From the NCBI GenBank assembly GCA_022824585.1, contig JAJDZN010000031.1:1-64000 (forward strand): a stretch of DNA of 64,000 nt, written 5' to 3'. Below the pieces are notes generated by a model. The model saw only the letters and a program-made list of their open reading frames with translations, searched no databases and was not told the DNA's origin. Shown one piece after another: positions 28,709-40,797 of this stretch (its first letter is position 1; each line of letters begins with the position of its first letter). Made by a program: the position numbers and the translations under genes. The DNA is from Bryobacterales bacterium. GTDB taxonomy: Bacteria; Acidobacteriota; Terriglobia; Bryobacterales; UBA6623.

Positions 28709-29137
28709 ATGGGCACTGTGAAGTCCTCTACCGCGCTATCTGGCGAGGCGCTCGACCAACTGCATCGCAGCTACATGAACGCCCCGTTCAACCGGCTGCT
28801 GGGAATCGAGTTCGGCGAGTACCACGATGACGGCGGCGTAACGCTGCAACTCGCGCTCGACGACCACCACCAGAACGGCGCAGGCGTGGTCCACGGCGGC
28901 GTCATGCTGACCTTGGCTGACGCGGCAGTGAGCTACGGGATCGCGCGGTCTATCGGCAGCCGCTGCACGACCGTCGAGATCAAGATCAATTACCTCAGGC
29001 CGGTCACCGGAGGCGTGCTCACGGCCCGGTCGCATCTGGTGCGGGCGGGCCGCAGGCTGGTTGTGGCTCGCGGGGAGGTCCACTGCGAGGGCAAGCAGGT
29101 GGCCGAGGTGCTCAGCACGTTCGCGTTGCTGGACTAG
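28709..29137 (+). CDS. PaaI-like hotdog thioesterase (copy 2)
   Basis: NAPFNRLLGIEFGEYHDDG...QNGAGVVHGGVMLTLADAAVSYGIARSIGSRCTTVEIKINYLRPVTGGVLTARSHLVRAGRRLVVARGEV. Confidence 0.9.
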   Translation: MGTVKSSTALSGEALDQLHRSYMNAPFNRLLGIEFGEYHDDGGVTLQLALDDHHQNGAGVVHGGVMLTLADAAVSYGIARSIGSRCTTVEIKINYLRPVTGGVLTARSHLVRAGRRLVVARGEVHCEGKQVAEVLSTFALLD

Positions 29138-29175
29138 CGTCGCTCGCGGATCGAAGGATGCCGCCCGGCCATATA

Positions 29176-31704
29176 ATGGCGAGCGTGACGCGTTCTCGCG
29201 CTTTCGTGTTCCGGATTTCTGCCTGGCTGCTCCCCTTGGCGCCAGCCGCGGCCGCCGTCGACTACGCCCGCGACATCGAACCGATCTTGCACGAGCGCTG
29301 CTATCTCTGCCACGGGGCGCAGCAGCAGATGTCCGGCCTCCGGCTCGATAGCCGGGAAGCCGCGTTCAAGGGCGGAGCGACTGGCGCTGTCATCGTTCCC
29401 GGAGATCCGACTGAGAGCAAGCTGGTCGCGCGCATCAGCAGCAGCAGCGATGGCTTTCGAATGCCGCCCGGCGGCGAGCCGCTGAGCGCATCCGAGACCT
29501 CTCTGATCAGCGCTTGGATCGCTGGCGGCGCGGTGTGGCCCGACAGCCATTCCGGCCCCGAGGCCCGTGCCCGCCAGCGGGAGTCCGCCGCCGATTCGCA
29601 CTGGGCGTTCCAGCCGGTCCGGCGTCCAGACCCACCCGACGTCAACGCGACCGACTGGGTGCGCAATCCGATCGACAGATTCGTGCTTGCCAGACTCGAG
29701 GCGGAGGGCCTAGCCCCGTCGCCCGAAGCGGCCCCGGAAACCCTCCTCCGCCGAATCCACTTGGATCTGGTCGGCTTGCCGCCCGGCGGCCTCGCCGAGC
29801 CTTCCGGCAGCGACCGGTCTTCTGCTTACGAAGAGGTGGTGGACGGGTTGCTGCGATCGCAGCACTTCGGCGAACGCTGGGCTCTGCAGTGGCTGGATCT
29901 GGCGCGATATGCCGACAGCGAAGGCTACGAGCGCGACCCGCTGCGCCCCCACGCGTGGCGCTGGCGGCACTGGGTTATCAACGCGATCAATCAAGACATG
30001 CCGTTCGACCGGTTCACGATCGAGCAGATCGCGGGCGACCTGCTGCCGCGAGCCACCACGGAGCAGCGCGTCGCCACGGGATTCTTGCGCAACGGCATCA
30101 AGAACCGCGAAGCCGGCACCAAGAATGCACAGAAGCGCTTCGAGGAGACAGTTGACCGCGTCAACACGGTGGCCAACACCTGGCTGGGCCTGACAGTCGG
30201 TTGCGCCCAGTGCCACGACCACAAGTACGACCCGATCTCCCAGCGCGAGTTCTTCGGGATGTTCGCGTTCTTCCACAACGCCGTCGAGCGCGATCTCGAA
30301 GCTCCGCTGCCGGGGGAGCTGGGGCCGCACCTGCGCACCGAGCCGGCTTACAAGCGATCGGTGGAGGAGATTCGCGAGCGCCACGGCATTCCCGCGCTGC
30401 AGGCCGAGTGGCACGAGCGCATGCTGTCTGCCATGGACCACCCGGGCGTGCGCACCGACTGGGATCACTCCGTCACCGAGTGGCGCGCTGCGAACGACCG
30501 CGCCGACTGGCTGCTGAGAGCCCCGCGAGAGCAGCTATCCGAACTCGAGCGCGAGAAGGTCAAGGCGTGGTTCCTGCGCGGCGGCGGCCCGGACTTCGCC
30601 AAGGACGAGGACGCCAAGGGCCGCATTGCACAGGCTCGCAAGGAGATCGCCGAATCGGCCGAGGGCCGCTATCCGGTCTCCCGCGCCTACGCCATGGTGG
30701 AGCGGACCGAGCCGCTGGCGGCGCGGCTAGCCCTGCGCGGCGACTACCGCGCGCTGGGCAGCGAGGTGTCTCCCGGAGTGCCGGCCGTGCTGCCTGACCT
30801 GCCGGCCTCTGCGAGGCCCGTGCGCCTGCTGCTGGCCGAGTGGATCGCGTCCGAGGACAACCCGCTGACTGCCCGCGTCGAGGTCAACCGCATTTGGCAG
30901 GAGCTCTTCGGACAGGGCTTGGTCGAGACCTCGGAGAACTTCGGCACACAGGGCGAGCCGCCGTCGCATCCGGAACTGCTCGACTGGCTCGCTAGCGAGT
31001 TCGTGGCATCGGGCTGGAGCCGCAAGGCGATCGTGCGGATGATCGTTACTTCGGCGACCTATCGCCAGGCCTCTGACGACCGAGCCGATGCTCGCGAGCG
31101 CGACCCTGGCAATGCGTGGATCGCCCGCCAGAACCGGCTGCGGTTGCCAGCAGAGCTGATTCGTGACAACGCCCTGGCAGTGAGCGGCCTGTTGAACCCA
31201 GCGATCGGCGGCAAGAGCGTCTTCCCGCCGCAGCCCGGCGGTATTTCGGAATTGAGCTACTCCAAGAAGGACTGGGACGAGGACGCCGGCCCCGATCGCT
31301 ACCGCCGCGGCTTGTACGTCTTCCTGCGCCGGACTTCGCCCTATCCGATGCTGGTCAACTTTGACGCCCCGGACACGCTGACCAGCGTGTCCCGCAGGGA
31401 GCGCTCCAACACTCCGCTGCAGGCTCTCAACCTGCTGAACGACCCCGTTTTTCTCGAGGCGGCCGATGCCTTGGCTTACCGTCTCGTGCAGGGCGAGCCG
31501 CCCGAATTCGAGGCCAGGTTCGAACGCCTGACCCAGTGGTGCCTGAACCGCTCCCCGATCGCTGCCGAGACGATTCATGCCAAGCGTTTCCATGCCGCGC
31601 AGCTGGAACGTTACGAAGCCCGCGGCGCCGGTGCCGAGCGGGCTGCCTGGCGCGAGTTGAGCCGGGCAATGCTCAGCCTGGACGAGTTCATCACGCGCGA
31701 ATGA
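29176..31704 (+). CDS. PSD1 / DUF1549-DUF1553 protein with planctomycete-type cytochrome c domain
   Basis: VDYARDIEPILHERCYLCHGAQQQMSGLRLDSREAAFKGG...NPIDRFVLARLEAEGLAPSPEA...GCAQCHDHKYDPISQREFFGMFAFFHN...EVNRIWQELFGQGLVETSENFGTQGEPPSHPELLDWLASEFV. Confidence 0.95.
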   Translation: MASVTRSRAFVFRISAWLLPLAPAAAAVDYARDIEPILHERCYLCHGAQQQMSGLRLDSREAAFKGGATGAVIVPGDPTESKLVARISSSSDGFRMPPGGEPLSASETSLISAWIAGGAVWPDSHSGPEARARQRESAADSHWAFQPVRRPDPPDVNATDWVRNPIDRFVLARLEAEGLAPSPEAAPETLLRRIHLDLVGLPPGGLAEPSGSDRSSAYEEVVDGLLRSQHFGERWALQWLDLARYADSEGYERDPLRPHAWRWRHWVINAINQDMPFDRFTIEQIAGDLLPRATTEQRVATGFLRNGIKNREAGTKNAQKRFEETVDRVNTVANTWLGLTVGCAQCHDHKYDPISQREFFGMFAFFHNAVERDLEAPLPGELGPHLRTEPAYKRSVEEIRERHGIPALQAEWHERMLSAMDHPGVRTDWDHSVTEWRAANDRADWLLRAPREQLSELEREKVKAWFLRGGGPDFAKDEDAKGRIAQARKEIAESAEGRYPVSRAYAMVERTEPLAARLALRGDYRALGSEVSPGVPAVLPDLPASARPVRLLLAEWIASEDNPLTARVEVNRIWQELFGQGLVETSENFGTQGEPPSHPELLDWLASEFVASGWSRKAIVRMIVTSATYRQASDDRADARERDPGNAWIARQNRLRLPAELIRDNALAVSGLLNPAIGGKSVFPPQPGGISELSYSKKDWDEDAGPDRYRRGLYVFLRRTSPYPMLVNFDAPDTLTSVSRRERSNTPLQALNLLNDPVFLEAADALAYRLVQGEPPEFEARFERLTQWCLNRSPIAAETIHAKRFHAAQLERYEARGAGAERAAWRELSRAMLSLDEFITRE

Positions 31705-31735
31705 GCATGAGCCGTGCCTGCGATACGCTGGAGCC

Positions 31736-33604
31736 GTGCGTATCGCAAGCTTGGTGATCCCCTTCATGCTGATTTCCTGCACGCCAGTTTCGGTGGATGA
31801 CCCGCCAGATCCCGCGACGGACCTGCATTCCTACGCGAACGTGTCTGCCGTGCGGATGACGCACGTGGACTTGGACCTCGATGTGGACTTCGAGTCCCGG
31901 CAGTTGCGGGGCACCTGCACATTGGATGTGGAAGGCCAGCAAGGCGACCTCGTCCTCGACACGAGCGAGTTGGCTATCGAGCGCGTCGAAGTCTCGGCCG
32001 ACGGCGAGTCCTACCAAGAGGCTCCCTTCGATCTCGGGCCGGAACATGCCTTCTTGGGCGCGCCGCTGCGCATCGAGCGCGGCGCAGCCTCCAAGGTGCG
32101 CATCATGTACTCGACAGCCGCGGACGCCAGCGGGCTGCAGTGGCTGGAACCGCGCCAGACCGCCGGGCGCGAGCAGCCGTTCCTCTACAGCCAGTCCCAA
32201 GCGATCCACGCCCGCAGCTGGATCCCGCTGCAAGACACTCCGGGTGCGCGGGTAACGTATTCCGCCCGGGTCCGCGTTCCGCCCCAGCTCTTGGCGGTTA
32301 TGAGCGCCGAGGTGGCACCGGCGGACCCGGCCGGCGGCGTGTTCGTCTTTAACATGCCTCTGGCGATTCCGTCGTACCTGATCGCCCTGGCGGTCGGCGA
32401 TCTGGCCTTCGAGCCGACCGGCGAGCGCACCGGCGTCTATGCCGAGCCCAGCGTGGTCAAGGCTGCCGCGCAGGAGTTCGAGGACACGGAGGCGATGATC
32501 CAGACATCGGAATCCCTATACGGGCCGTACCGCTGGGGCCGCTACGACATCTTGGTGCTGCCGCCGGCGTTCCCGTACGGCGGCATGGAGAATCCGCGGC
32601 TGACGTTTGTCTCTCCGACCACCATCGCGGGAGACAAGAGCTTGGTCAGCATCATTGCGCACGAACTGGCGCATTCTTGGTCCGGCAACTTGGCCACGAA
32701 CGGAACATGGCGGGATTTCTGGCTCAATGAGGGCTTCACCGTCTACATCGAAGAGCGCATCCAGGAAGCGGTGTACGGCGCGGAGCGGGCCGCGATGGAC
32801 TCGTCCCTCGAAATTCAGGCCTTCAAGTACGAATTGCAACGCTTGGACCCGCGCGACCAGGTCTTGCATGTAGATCTGGCCGGGCGCGACCCCGGCGAGG
32901 GCTTCACAGGCGTGCCGTACGTCAAGGGAGCGATGTTCCTGCGCACCATCGAGCGAGAGGTCGGGCGGGACGCATTCGACGTTTTCCTGCGGGGCTACTT
33001 CGACGAGTTCGCCTTCCGCAGCGTCACCACCGGACAGTTCGCGGACTACTTGGACGCTCATTTGCTGTCCAAGCACCCAGAGGCCGAGCAGGCCATCCCG
33101 GTCCGGCAGTGGCTGGAGGAGCCCGGCCTGCCGGACCATCGTCACGAGCACGTCTCAAGCGCCTTGCAAGTTGCTGACTCCGCTGCCGCGGAATGGTTCG
33201 CAGGCAGCACCCCGGCCCGCGGCCTCGATACCGCCGATTGGACCACCCAGCACTGGATCCGGTTCGTGCGGGCGATCCCGGAGGACGCGGGAGAGGGACG
33301 TTTGTCCGAGCTGGACAGCGCCTTCAACCTAACCGCGTCGACGAATGCGGAGATTCTCTGCGAATGGCTGGTGGTGGCGATCCGGAGCGGCTATGCTGCC
33401 GCCGACGCGGCCCTGAAGCAGTTCCTGACGGACGTCGGACGGCGCAAGTTCCTCAGGCCGCTATACGCGGAACTGGCAAAGACCGAGGATGGCAAGGCCA
33501 AGGCCCTTGCCATCTATGCAGAGGCCCGGCCGGGATATCACCCCACGACGGTACAGATCTTCGACGAGAGCCTGGGTTGGGCCCAGGACGGCTCGGACGA
33601 GTAG
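31736..33604 (+). CDS. M1-family metallopeptidase (leukotriene-A4-hydrolase-like aminopeptidase), GTG start
   Basis: LPPAFPYGGMENPRLTFVSPTTIAGDKSLVSIIAHELAHSWSGNLATNGTWRDFWLNEGFTVYIEERI: GxMEN and HExxH-18-E motifs; lipoprotein-like N-term FMLISCTP. Confidence 0.93.
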   Translation: MRIASLVIPFMLISCTPVSVDDPPDPATDLHSYANVSAVRMTHVDLDLDVDFESRQLRGTCTLDVEGQQGDLVLDTSELAIERVEVSADGESYQEAPFDLGPEHAFLGAPLRIERGAASKVRIMYSTAADASGLQWLEPRQTAGREQPFLYSQSQAIHARSWIPLQDTPGARVTYSARVRVPPQLLAVMSAEVAPADPAGGVFVFNMPLAIPSYLIALAVGDLAFEPTGERTGVYAEPSVVKAAAQEFEDTEAMIQTSESLYGPYRWGRYDILVLPPAFPYGGMENPRLTFVSPTTIAGDKSLVSIIAHELAHSWSGNLATNGTWRDFWLNEGFTVYIEERIQEAVYGAERAAMDSSLEIQAFKYELQRLDPRDQVLHVDLAGRDPGEGFTGVPYVKGAMFLRTIEREVGRDAFDVFLRGYFDEFAFRSVTTGQFADYLDAHLLSKHPEAEQAIPVRQWLEEPGLPDHRHEHVSSALQVADSAAAEWFAGSTPARGLDTADWTTQHWIRFVRAIPEDAGEGRLSELDSAFNLTASTNAEILCEWLVVAIRSGYAAADAALKQFLTDVGRRKFLRPLYAELAKTEDGKAKALAIYAEARPGYHPTTVQIFDESLGWAQDGSDE

Positions 33605-33620
33605 GCGCCGGCCTCTCCGC

Positions 33621-35129
33621 TCACGCTTTCGCCGAGTTGGTGTCGGCGTGCCGACCGGCCTCGTCCACCGCCCGCACCTTGTAGTACAGGCCGCCGCTGT
33701 GCCCTGAGGGCGCGGAGCTGTCGACGAATTCGAACGGAGCCAAGCTGGTCTGCGGCCGGAACGGCACCGTGCCGATGCGCTCGTGGCGCCGGTACACCTC
33801 ATACCGCACGATCGGGTCGCCGGCGGCGAACGCGGTGTCCCACTGCAGCTTGACCTTGCTGCCAGACACGCGCTCGGCGGTGAACCCTTGGGCGGGCTGG
33901 AAGCCGACCGAGGGCTGCTGGAAGAAGTTGGTCCGCGTGCCGTGCAGGTCCGCCACCGTCTGCTCGATGTCGCTCTTCTCTTGCCGCGACAGCGGCGTGG
34001 TGACCTGCGCAGCGGCAAGGTTGGCTACCAGTTGGTCGCGCTCGGGATCATTGTCCTTGTCAATCAGGCCGATGCCCGTGATCAGGGTCGCCATGCCCGC
34101 GGGATTGAGCGAATAGCGGATGAAGTCCTCGTAGGGCAGCTTGTCGGGCTGGCCCACGGTCGGCACGCTCTGGCCCGGCCGGTGGGCGTACTCTTGCTTC
34201 AATCCATACATCACGCCGTCCGCGAAGACCTTCATGCCGATAATGCCCATGCCTTTGGCGTGGGCCACCGGGATGGAGTTCGTCTGGTGGCAGAAATAGC
34301 GTGGATCGTTGGGATTGACGGATACCAGCAGCGTGTCGAGGATATTGCGCGTGTCGCGCTGTATGGCGTACATATGCGCCGCCGGGCTCTCGTGCCCGGT
34401 GATGCCGATGTGGCGGATCCACTTGCGGTGCTTGGGGTTCAGCCCGGTTTGGTTGGTGCCGTCGCGGTAGTCGAGCAGGCAGGCGATCGCGCCCACCCGC
34501 GGCAACGACTTGTCGCCGGGATTTTCGAGGCCCTCGTAAGCGGCATCGACCTCTTCCTTGCTGCCGATGTGGTGCACTTGCATCAGATCGAGGTACGCCC
34601 CTTCCGGGATGTGGCCCTTGCCGTCCCCGAAGAACTGCGTCAAGGAGCGCTCGATGTCTTCCAGAGCCAGCTTCCCGCCTCCGGACGATCTGCCCATCGG
34701 CTCGGAGCCGTCGCGCACGATGGCGTGGCGCAGCGCCGTCTTGGTGGCGATGAACAGGCGACCGCGCAGGCTGTGGTCGTAGCCGGGCAGGCCAGGCTTG
34801 AGGTTCAAGATGCCGAATGCCTTGCCCATCTTCTCTTGGCTGAGGAAGTAGTTGTTGGCGGTCTCGATGTAGGTCATGCCCGCCCGCACGGCCTTGACCA
34901 CGATCTGCACGGCCTCGTCGCCGGGCAGGTCCCACTGGACCTTGTTGCCGCCGGCCAGGCCGAAGGTGGTCACCTCCCGCCCGGTACGCCCCAGCAAGCG
35001 TGTGGCGAGGGGTTTTTCGGCCGGGTGCGACCAAGCCGCGAACTTGCCGCCGAACGGCAGGAACGTGGTCGCCATTGCCGCGCCGCCCGCCCAGCGGATC
35101 GCGTCGCGCCTTGAGAAGTCTCTCGCCAT
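33621..35129 (-). CDS. Tat-exported aldo/keto reductase with C-terminal fibronectin-III-like domain
   Basis: FSRRDAIRWAGGAAMATTFLPFGGKFAA; TRLLGRTGREVTTFGLAGGNKVQW...WIRHIGITGHESP; C-term VSGSKVKLQWDTAFAAGDPIVRYEVYRRHERIGTVPFRPQTSLAPFEFVDSSAPSGHSGGLYYKVRAVDEAGRHA. Confidence 0.88.
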   Translation of the reverse strand: MARDFSRRDAIRWAGGAAMATTFLPFGGKFAAWSHPAEKPLATRLLGRTGREVTTFGLAGGNKVQWDLPGDEAVQIVVKAVRAGMTYIETANNYFLSQEKMGKAFGILNLKPGLPGYDHSLRGRLFIATKTALRHAIVRDGSEPMGRSSGGGKLALEDIERSLTQFFGDGKGHIPEGAYLDLMQVHHIGSKEEVDAAYEGLENPGDKSLPRVGAIACLLDYRDGTNQTGLNPKHRKWIRHIGITGHESPAAHMYAIQRDTRNILDTLLVSVNPNDPRYFCHQTNSIPVAHAKGMGIIGMKVFADGVMYGLKQEYAHRPGQSVPTVGQPDKLPYEDFIRYSLNPAGMATLITGIGLIDKDNDPERDQLVANLAAAQVTTPLSRQEKSDIEQTVADLHGTRTNFFQQPSVGFQPAQGFTAERVSGSKVKLQWDTAFAAGDPIVRYEVYRRHERIGTVPFRPQTSLAPFEFVDSSAPSGHSGGLYYKVRAVDEAGRHADTNSAKA

Positions 35130-35415
35130 GTTTGGAACCCTCCGAGTGCCTGAGTGGGTCAGAACCTACCAGAATGTACCACGGCTGACCTCGTCGAGCA
35201 GGATTCGAAGGACCGCGATCCTGCTCCTGACAGAGCTGGTTTTCCGCCATGCAATGCGCCCGCGAGGGGTTCCGGGTGCCGCGCGCGTAAGGCCTGCGCT
35301 GCCGCCCAGAGCCCGCCGGTCAAGCCAGGCCTTTCCGCGGCTCGCAGCATCGCCGCGACAACGGCCGGGACGCTCTTTGCCACTCGCCTGGGAAGCCGCG
35401 CCAGTTGCACTATAG

Positions 35416-37734
<2,319 letters not shown>

Positions 37735-37915
37735 TCCTGGCGGCTCAGGCTAGGGACTCTTCCACTAGGCGCCAGCGTATGTTGCATCATGCGCCCGACA
37801 TGGGGCGCCATCGGGAGCACGCTCGGTGGAATCCGATGGAAGGGCCGTGCTTTGGAGCCGGACCGACGCGGCGTCGCGCGTTCGATCCGCTGCGGCGTCG
37901 CGGTCGTTAGGCTAG

Positions 37916-38662
37916 TTGGATATGGCGAAGTCCGACCAGGGTTGCGACCTGCTCGTCTTCTCGGCTCATCCCGACGATGCCGAACTGTGCTGCGGAGGGC
38001 TTCTGCTCGTGGCCCGCGCCAACGGATGGAAGACGGGTGTGGTAGACCTCACGCGCGGCGAATCTGGCACCCTTGGTACGCCTGAGACTCGACTGAGCGA
38101 GGCGCGCCGCGCGAGTGATCTCCTCGGCTTGTCGGTCAGGCGCAATCTGGGGCTGCCGGACGGACGGGTGCGCGACACCGATGCCAACCGCAAGCTCATC
38201 GTGGAGACCGTCCGCGAACTGAAGCCGCAGGTCCTGGTAGGCCCGCCGCACGAGGACCACCACCCCGACCACATGGCGACCGCCGAACTCTTGCAGCGGA
38301 GCTTGTTCCTGTGCGGGGTGAGAAAGTACGCTCCGGGCAGCGCGCCTTGGAGGCCCAAGGCCCTCTTGAAGCACTTCGGCAGCCGGTGCGTTGCACCGCA
38401 GCTCGTCGTCGATATTTCGGATGTCTTCGAGCAGCGCATGAAGGCTGTGCGGGCGTATGAATCGCAATTCGGAGTCGACCAGCCGGAGGACTTCCCGGTG
38501 CGCCTGGCTTCGGCAAGGTTCCTCAAGTCCATCGAGGCGACCTTGGCATACTACGGCTCGCTGATCGGCGTCGCCTACGGCGAGCCGTTCACGAGTGAGG
38601 TCCCTTTGCCGGTCCGGGATCTGGTCGGCCTGTTCAGCAACGAGCCGTGGAAAGACCGCTGA
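37916..38662 (+). CDS. bshB1: Bacillithiol biosynthesis deacetylase BshB1-like
   Basis: CDLLVFSAHPDDAELCCGGLLLVARANGWKTGVVDLTRGESGTLGTPETRLSEARRASDLLGLSVRRNLGLPDGRV...GPPHEDHHPDHMATAELL; adjacent to bshA. Start may be ATG at 37922. Confidence 0.9.
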   Translation: MDMAKSDQGCDLLVFSAHPDDAELCCGGLLLVARANGWKTGVVDLTRGESGTLGTPETRLSEARRASDLLGLSVRRNLGLPDGRVRDTDANRKLIVETVRELKPQVLVGPPHEDHHPDHMATAELLQRSLFLCGVRKYAPGSAPWRPKALLKHFGSRCVAPQLVVDISDVFEQRMKAVRAYESQFGVDQPEDFPVRLASARFLKSIEATLAYYGSLIGVAYGEPFTSEVPLPVRDLVGLFSNEPWKDR

Positions 38663-39780
38663 CGATTGCCATCATCTGCCACCCGACTCTGGGCGGCAGC
38701 GGCGTGGTGGCCACGGACCTTGGCACGGCGCTGGCAGAGCGCGGCCACAAAGTCCATATCGTGAGCCACCGGCGCCCGGTCCGTATCGCCTCGCCCCATC
38801 CGCGGGTCCGCTTTCATGAAGTGCCGGTCACCCGCTATCCGCTGTTCACCTACCCTCCCTACACATTGGCCTTGGCTACCAAGCTCGCCGCCTTGTGCCG
38901 GGAAGAGCGGATCGACGTGCTCCACGCGCACTATGCGATCCCGCACGCCATCAGCGCGTACCTCTGCCGCCAGATGCTTGGCCGCGACGCGCCGAAGATC
39001 GTGACAACGCTTCACGGGACGGACATCACGTTGGTCGGGCTCGACGACTCGTTCTACGAGATCACACGTTTCAGCCTGCTCGAAAGTGATGGCGTGACGG
39101 CCGTGTCCAACTACTTGGCCCGCCAGGTCAGGCAGCGCTTCAAACTGGAGAGCGAGGTCACGACGATCTACAACTTCATTGATCTCGAGCGATTCTCGCC
39201 CTCCAACCGCGACGGCGCCGTGCGGTCCCGCTTCGCTTGCGGTGACGAGGCCTTGGTCGGGCACCTGTCGAACTTCCGCTGGGTGAAGCGCGTCCCAGAC
39301 GTCGTGAGGGTGTTTCAGCGCATCGTGCTGCGTGTTCCGGCGTGCTTGGTGATGATCGGCGATGGTCCCGACCTTCCCGCCGTGAAACTGGTGGCGGACG
39401 AGTTGGGAGTGCTCGACCGGATCAAGTTCTTGGGGTCCGAGCAGGATGCGGCGGCGCTGCTGCCGGAACTGGACCTGTTCTTGTTGCCCAGCGAGCAGGA
39501 GAGCTTTGGACTGGCGGCCTTGGAAGCCATGGCCTGCGGCGTGCCCGTGATCGCATCGAATGTCGGCGGCCTGCCGGAACTTGTGACGGAAGGCGGGGCC
39601 GGCCACTTGTTTCCTTTGGGGGCTGTGGCGGCCATGGGTGAGAAGGCTGCGGACATCCTTGCCGACCGAGCCGAGCATGCCCGCCTCCGGGCCGGAGCGC
39701 GCACGCGGGCAGAGGACTTTCGCCAGGACGGGCTCGTTGGGCAGTACGAAGCGTTCTATCGGTCTGTGCTTTCGCGCTAG
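38647..39780 (+). CDS. bshA: N-acetyl-alpha-D-glucosaminyl L-malate synthase BshA
   Basis: LTIAIICHPTLGGSGVVATDLGTALAERGHKVHIVSHRRPVRI...VLHAHYAIPHAISAYLCRQML...IVTTLHGTDITLVGLDDSFYEITRFSLLESDGVTAVSNYL; overlaps end of bshB1. Confidence 0.93.
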   Translation: MERPLTIAIICHPTLGGSGVVATDLGTALAERGHKVHIVSHRRPVRIASPHPRVRFHEVPVTRYPLFTYPPYTLALATKLAALCREERIDVLHAHYAIPHAISAYLCRQMLGRDAPKIVTTLHGTDITLVGLDDSFYEITRFSLLESDGVTAVSNYLARQVRQRFKLESEVTTIYNFIDLERFSPSNRDGAVRSRFACGDEALVGHLSNFRWVKRVPDVVRVFQRIVLRVPACLVMIGDGPDLPAVKLVADELGVLDRIKFLGSEQDAAALLPELDLFLLPSEQESFGLAALEAMACGVPVIASNVGGLPELVTEGGAGHLFPLGAVAAMGEKAADILADRAEHARLRAGARTRAEDFRQDGLVGQYEAFYRSVLSR

Positions 39781-39977
39781 CCTTCCCGCGCTTCTGAGGA
39801 GAGGCGGCTCGCGACTCGATCTCCCGCAACCCTTGGTCGTTTGAGCGGAGCACTCCGGCAGCTGCTCCCTGTATGCCGCGGGGCGTATCGATGCTGGCTG
39901 CTGGCGCTGTCCAGTTCGGCGCGCCCGGCCCGACCGAAGTCGAGGCTCTGTTACTGGCCAGCATCTGCCCGGCGGTA

Positions 39978-40394
39978 TCAGGAGGTTTCTCGTGATTTCA
40001 CGATAGCCCCTACCAGTGCACCCGCCAGCACGTAATTGATCAAGATGCCGAGGAACCAGCCCCAGGCCAGAGACAGCGGGATCGGCATGAAGCCGTAGAA
40101 GCCCCAGCCCATCGAGATGCCGGAGGCGAGGCCGAACAAGGCGCCGAGCTTTAGGCCGGCCGCGAGGGACTTGCGCGTGACCAAGCATGTGTAGATCATC
40201 ACGAAACAGGCCGCCGTCGCAAGCGCGATGGAGTACATGAGCGCCATATTCATCTCTTCCATGGGGCGCCACAGGTCGGCAGTGGCCTGATAGATGGGGT
40301 CTAGCAGCATGCCGTGAGTGACGACGTCGACTATCGACCACGTCAAGAACACGGCAACGACGGCTAGGATGGGTCGCGGTGACATCTCGTCCAC
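39978..40394 (-). CDS. Small integral membrane protein, unknown function
   Basis: 138 aa with about four hydrophobic segments: ILAVVAVFLTWSIVDVVTHGMLL...ALMYSIALATAACFVMIYTCLV...LGALFGLASGISMGWGFYGFMPIPLSLAWGWFLGILINYVLAGALVGAI. Confidence 0.75.
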   Translation of the reverse strand: MDEMSPRPILAVVAVFLTWSIVDVVTHGMLLDPIYQATADLWRPMEEMNMALMYSIALATAACFVMIYTCLVTRKSLAAGLKLGALFGLASGISMGWGFYGFMPIPLSLAWGWFLGILINYVLAGALVGAIVKSRETS

Positions 40395-40797
40395 CTCCCT
40401 TCATCGGGCAGCCGCGCCCGGTGCGGGCAGGAGTTTCTGGGAAGCTCTCGCTCGTCAGGTAGGATACACGAGCGTTGGTCAGGGGCGGGTCCGGCCTCCA
40501 GTTGCAGTTTGCGTCGACGCCCTGCTGCGCGGACCGCGTCACCTCGAGAATTCCGGGCGGCGTTGTCAGGCTGACGTGCAGCAGTGTGGCTCAGATCGGG
40601 CGGCGACTGCTGCGAAAAGTGTGCCTGGTGGTGATTCGACCGTGCTGGGGAATGGGATCGGGAGGCCGAGGCGAACAGTGACAATTCCGGACCAAGCCGT
40701 GTCTGCCAATGCGTCCGGCGCCGACTTCCTAGAATAGATAGTTTGCAGCCCGCAGGGGTCGGTCGCCGCCCGGCTCCCGCGATCGCACACGAATCCC

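Noticed and set aside
30727-31782. 351-aa minus-strand ORF
   Set aside because: Antisense to the PSD1/DUF1553 gene.
38575-40542. 655-aa minus-strand ORF
   Set aside because: Antisense to bshA and alternate frame of the membrane protein; no recognisable domain.
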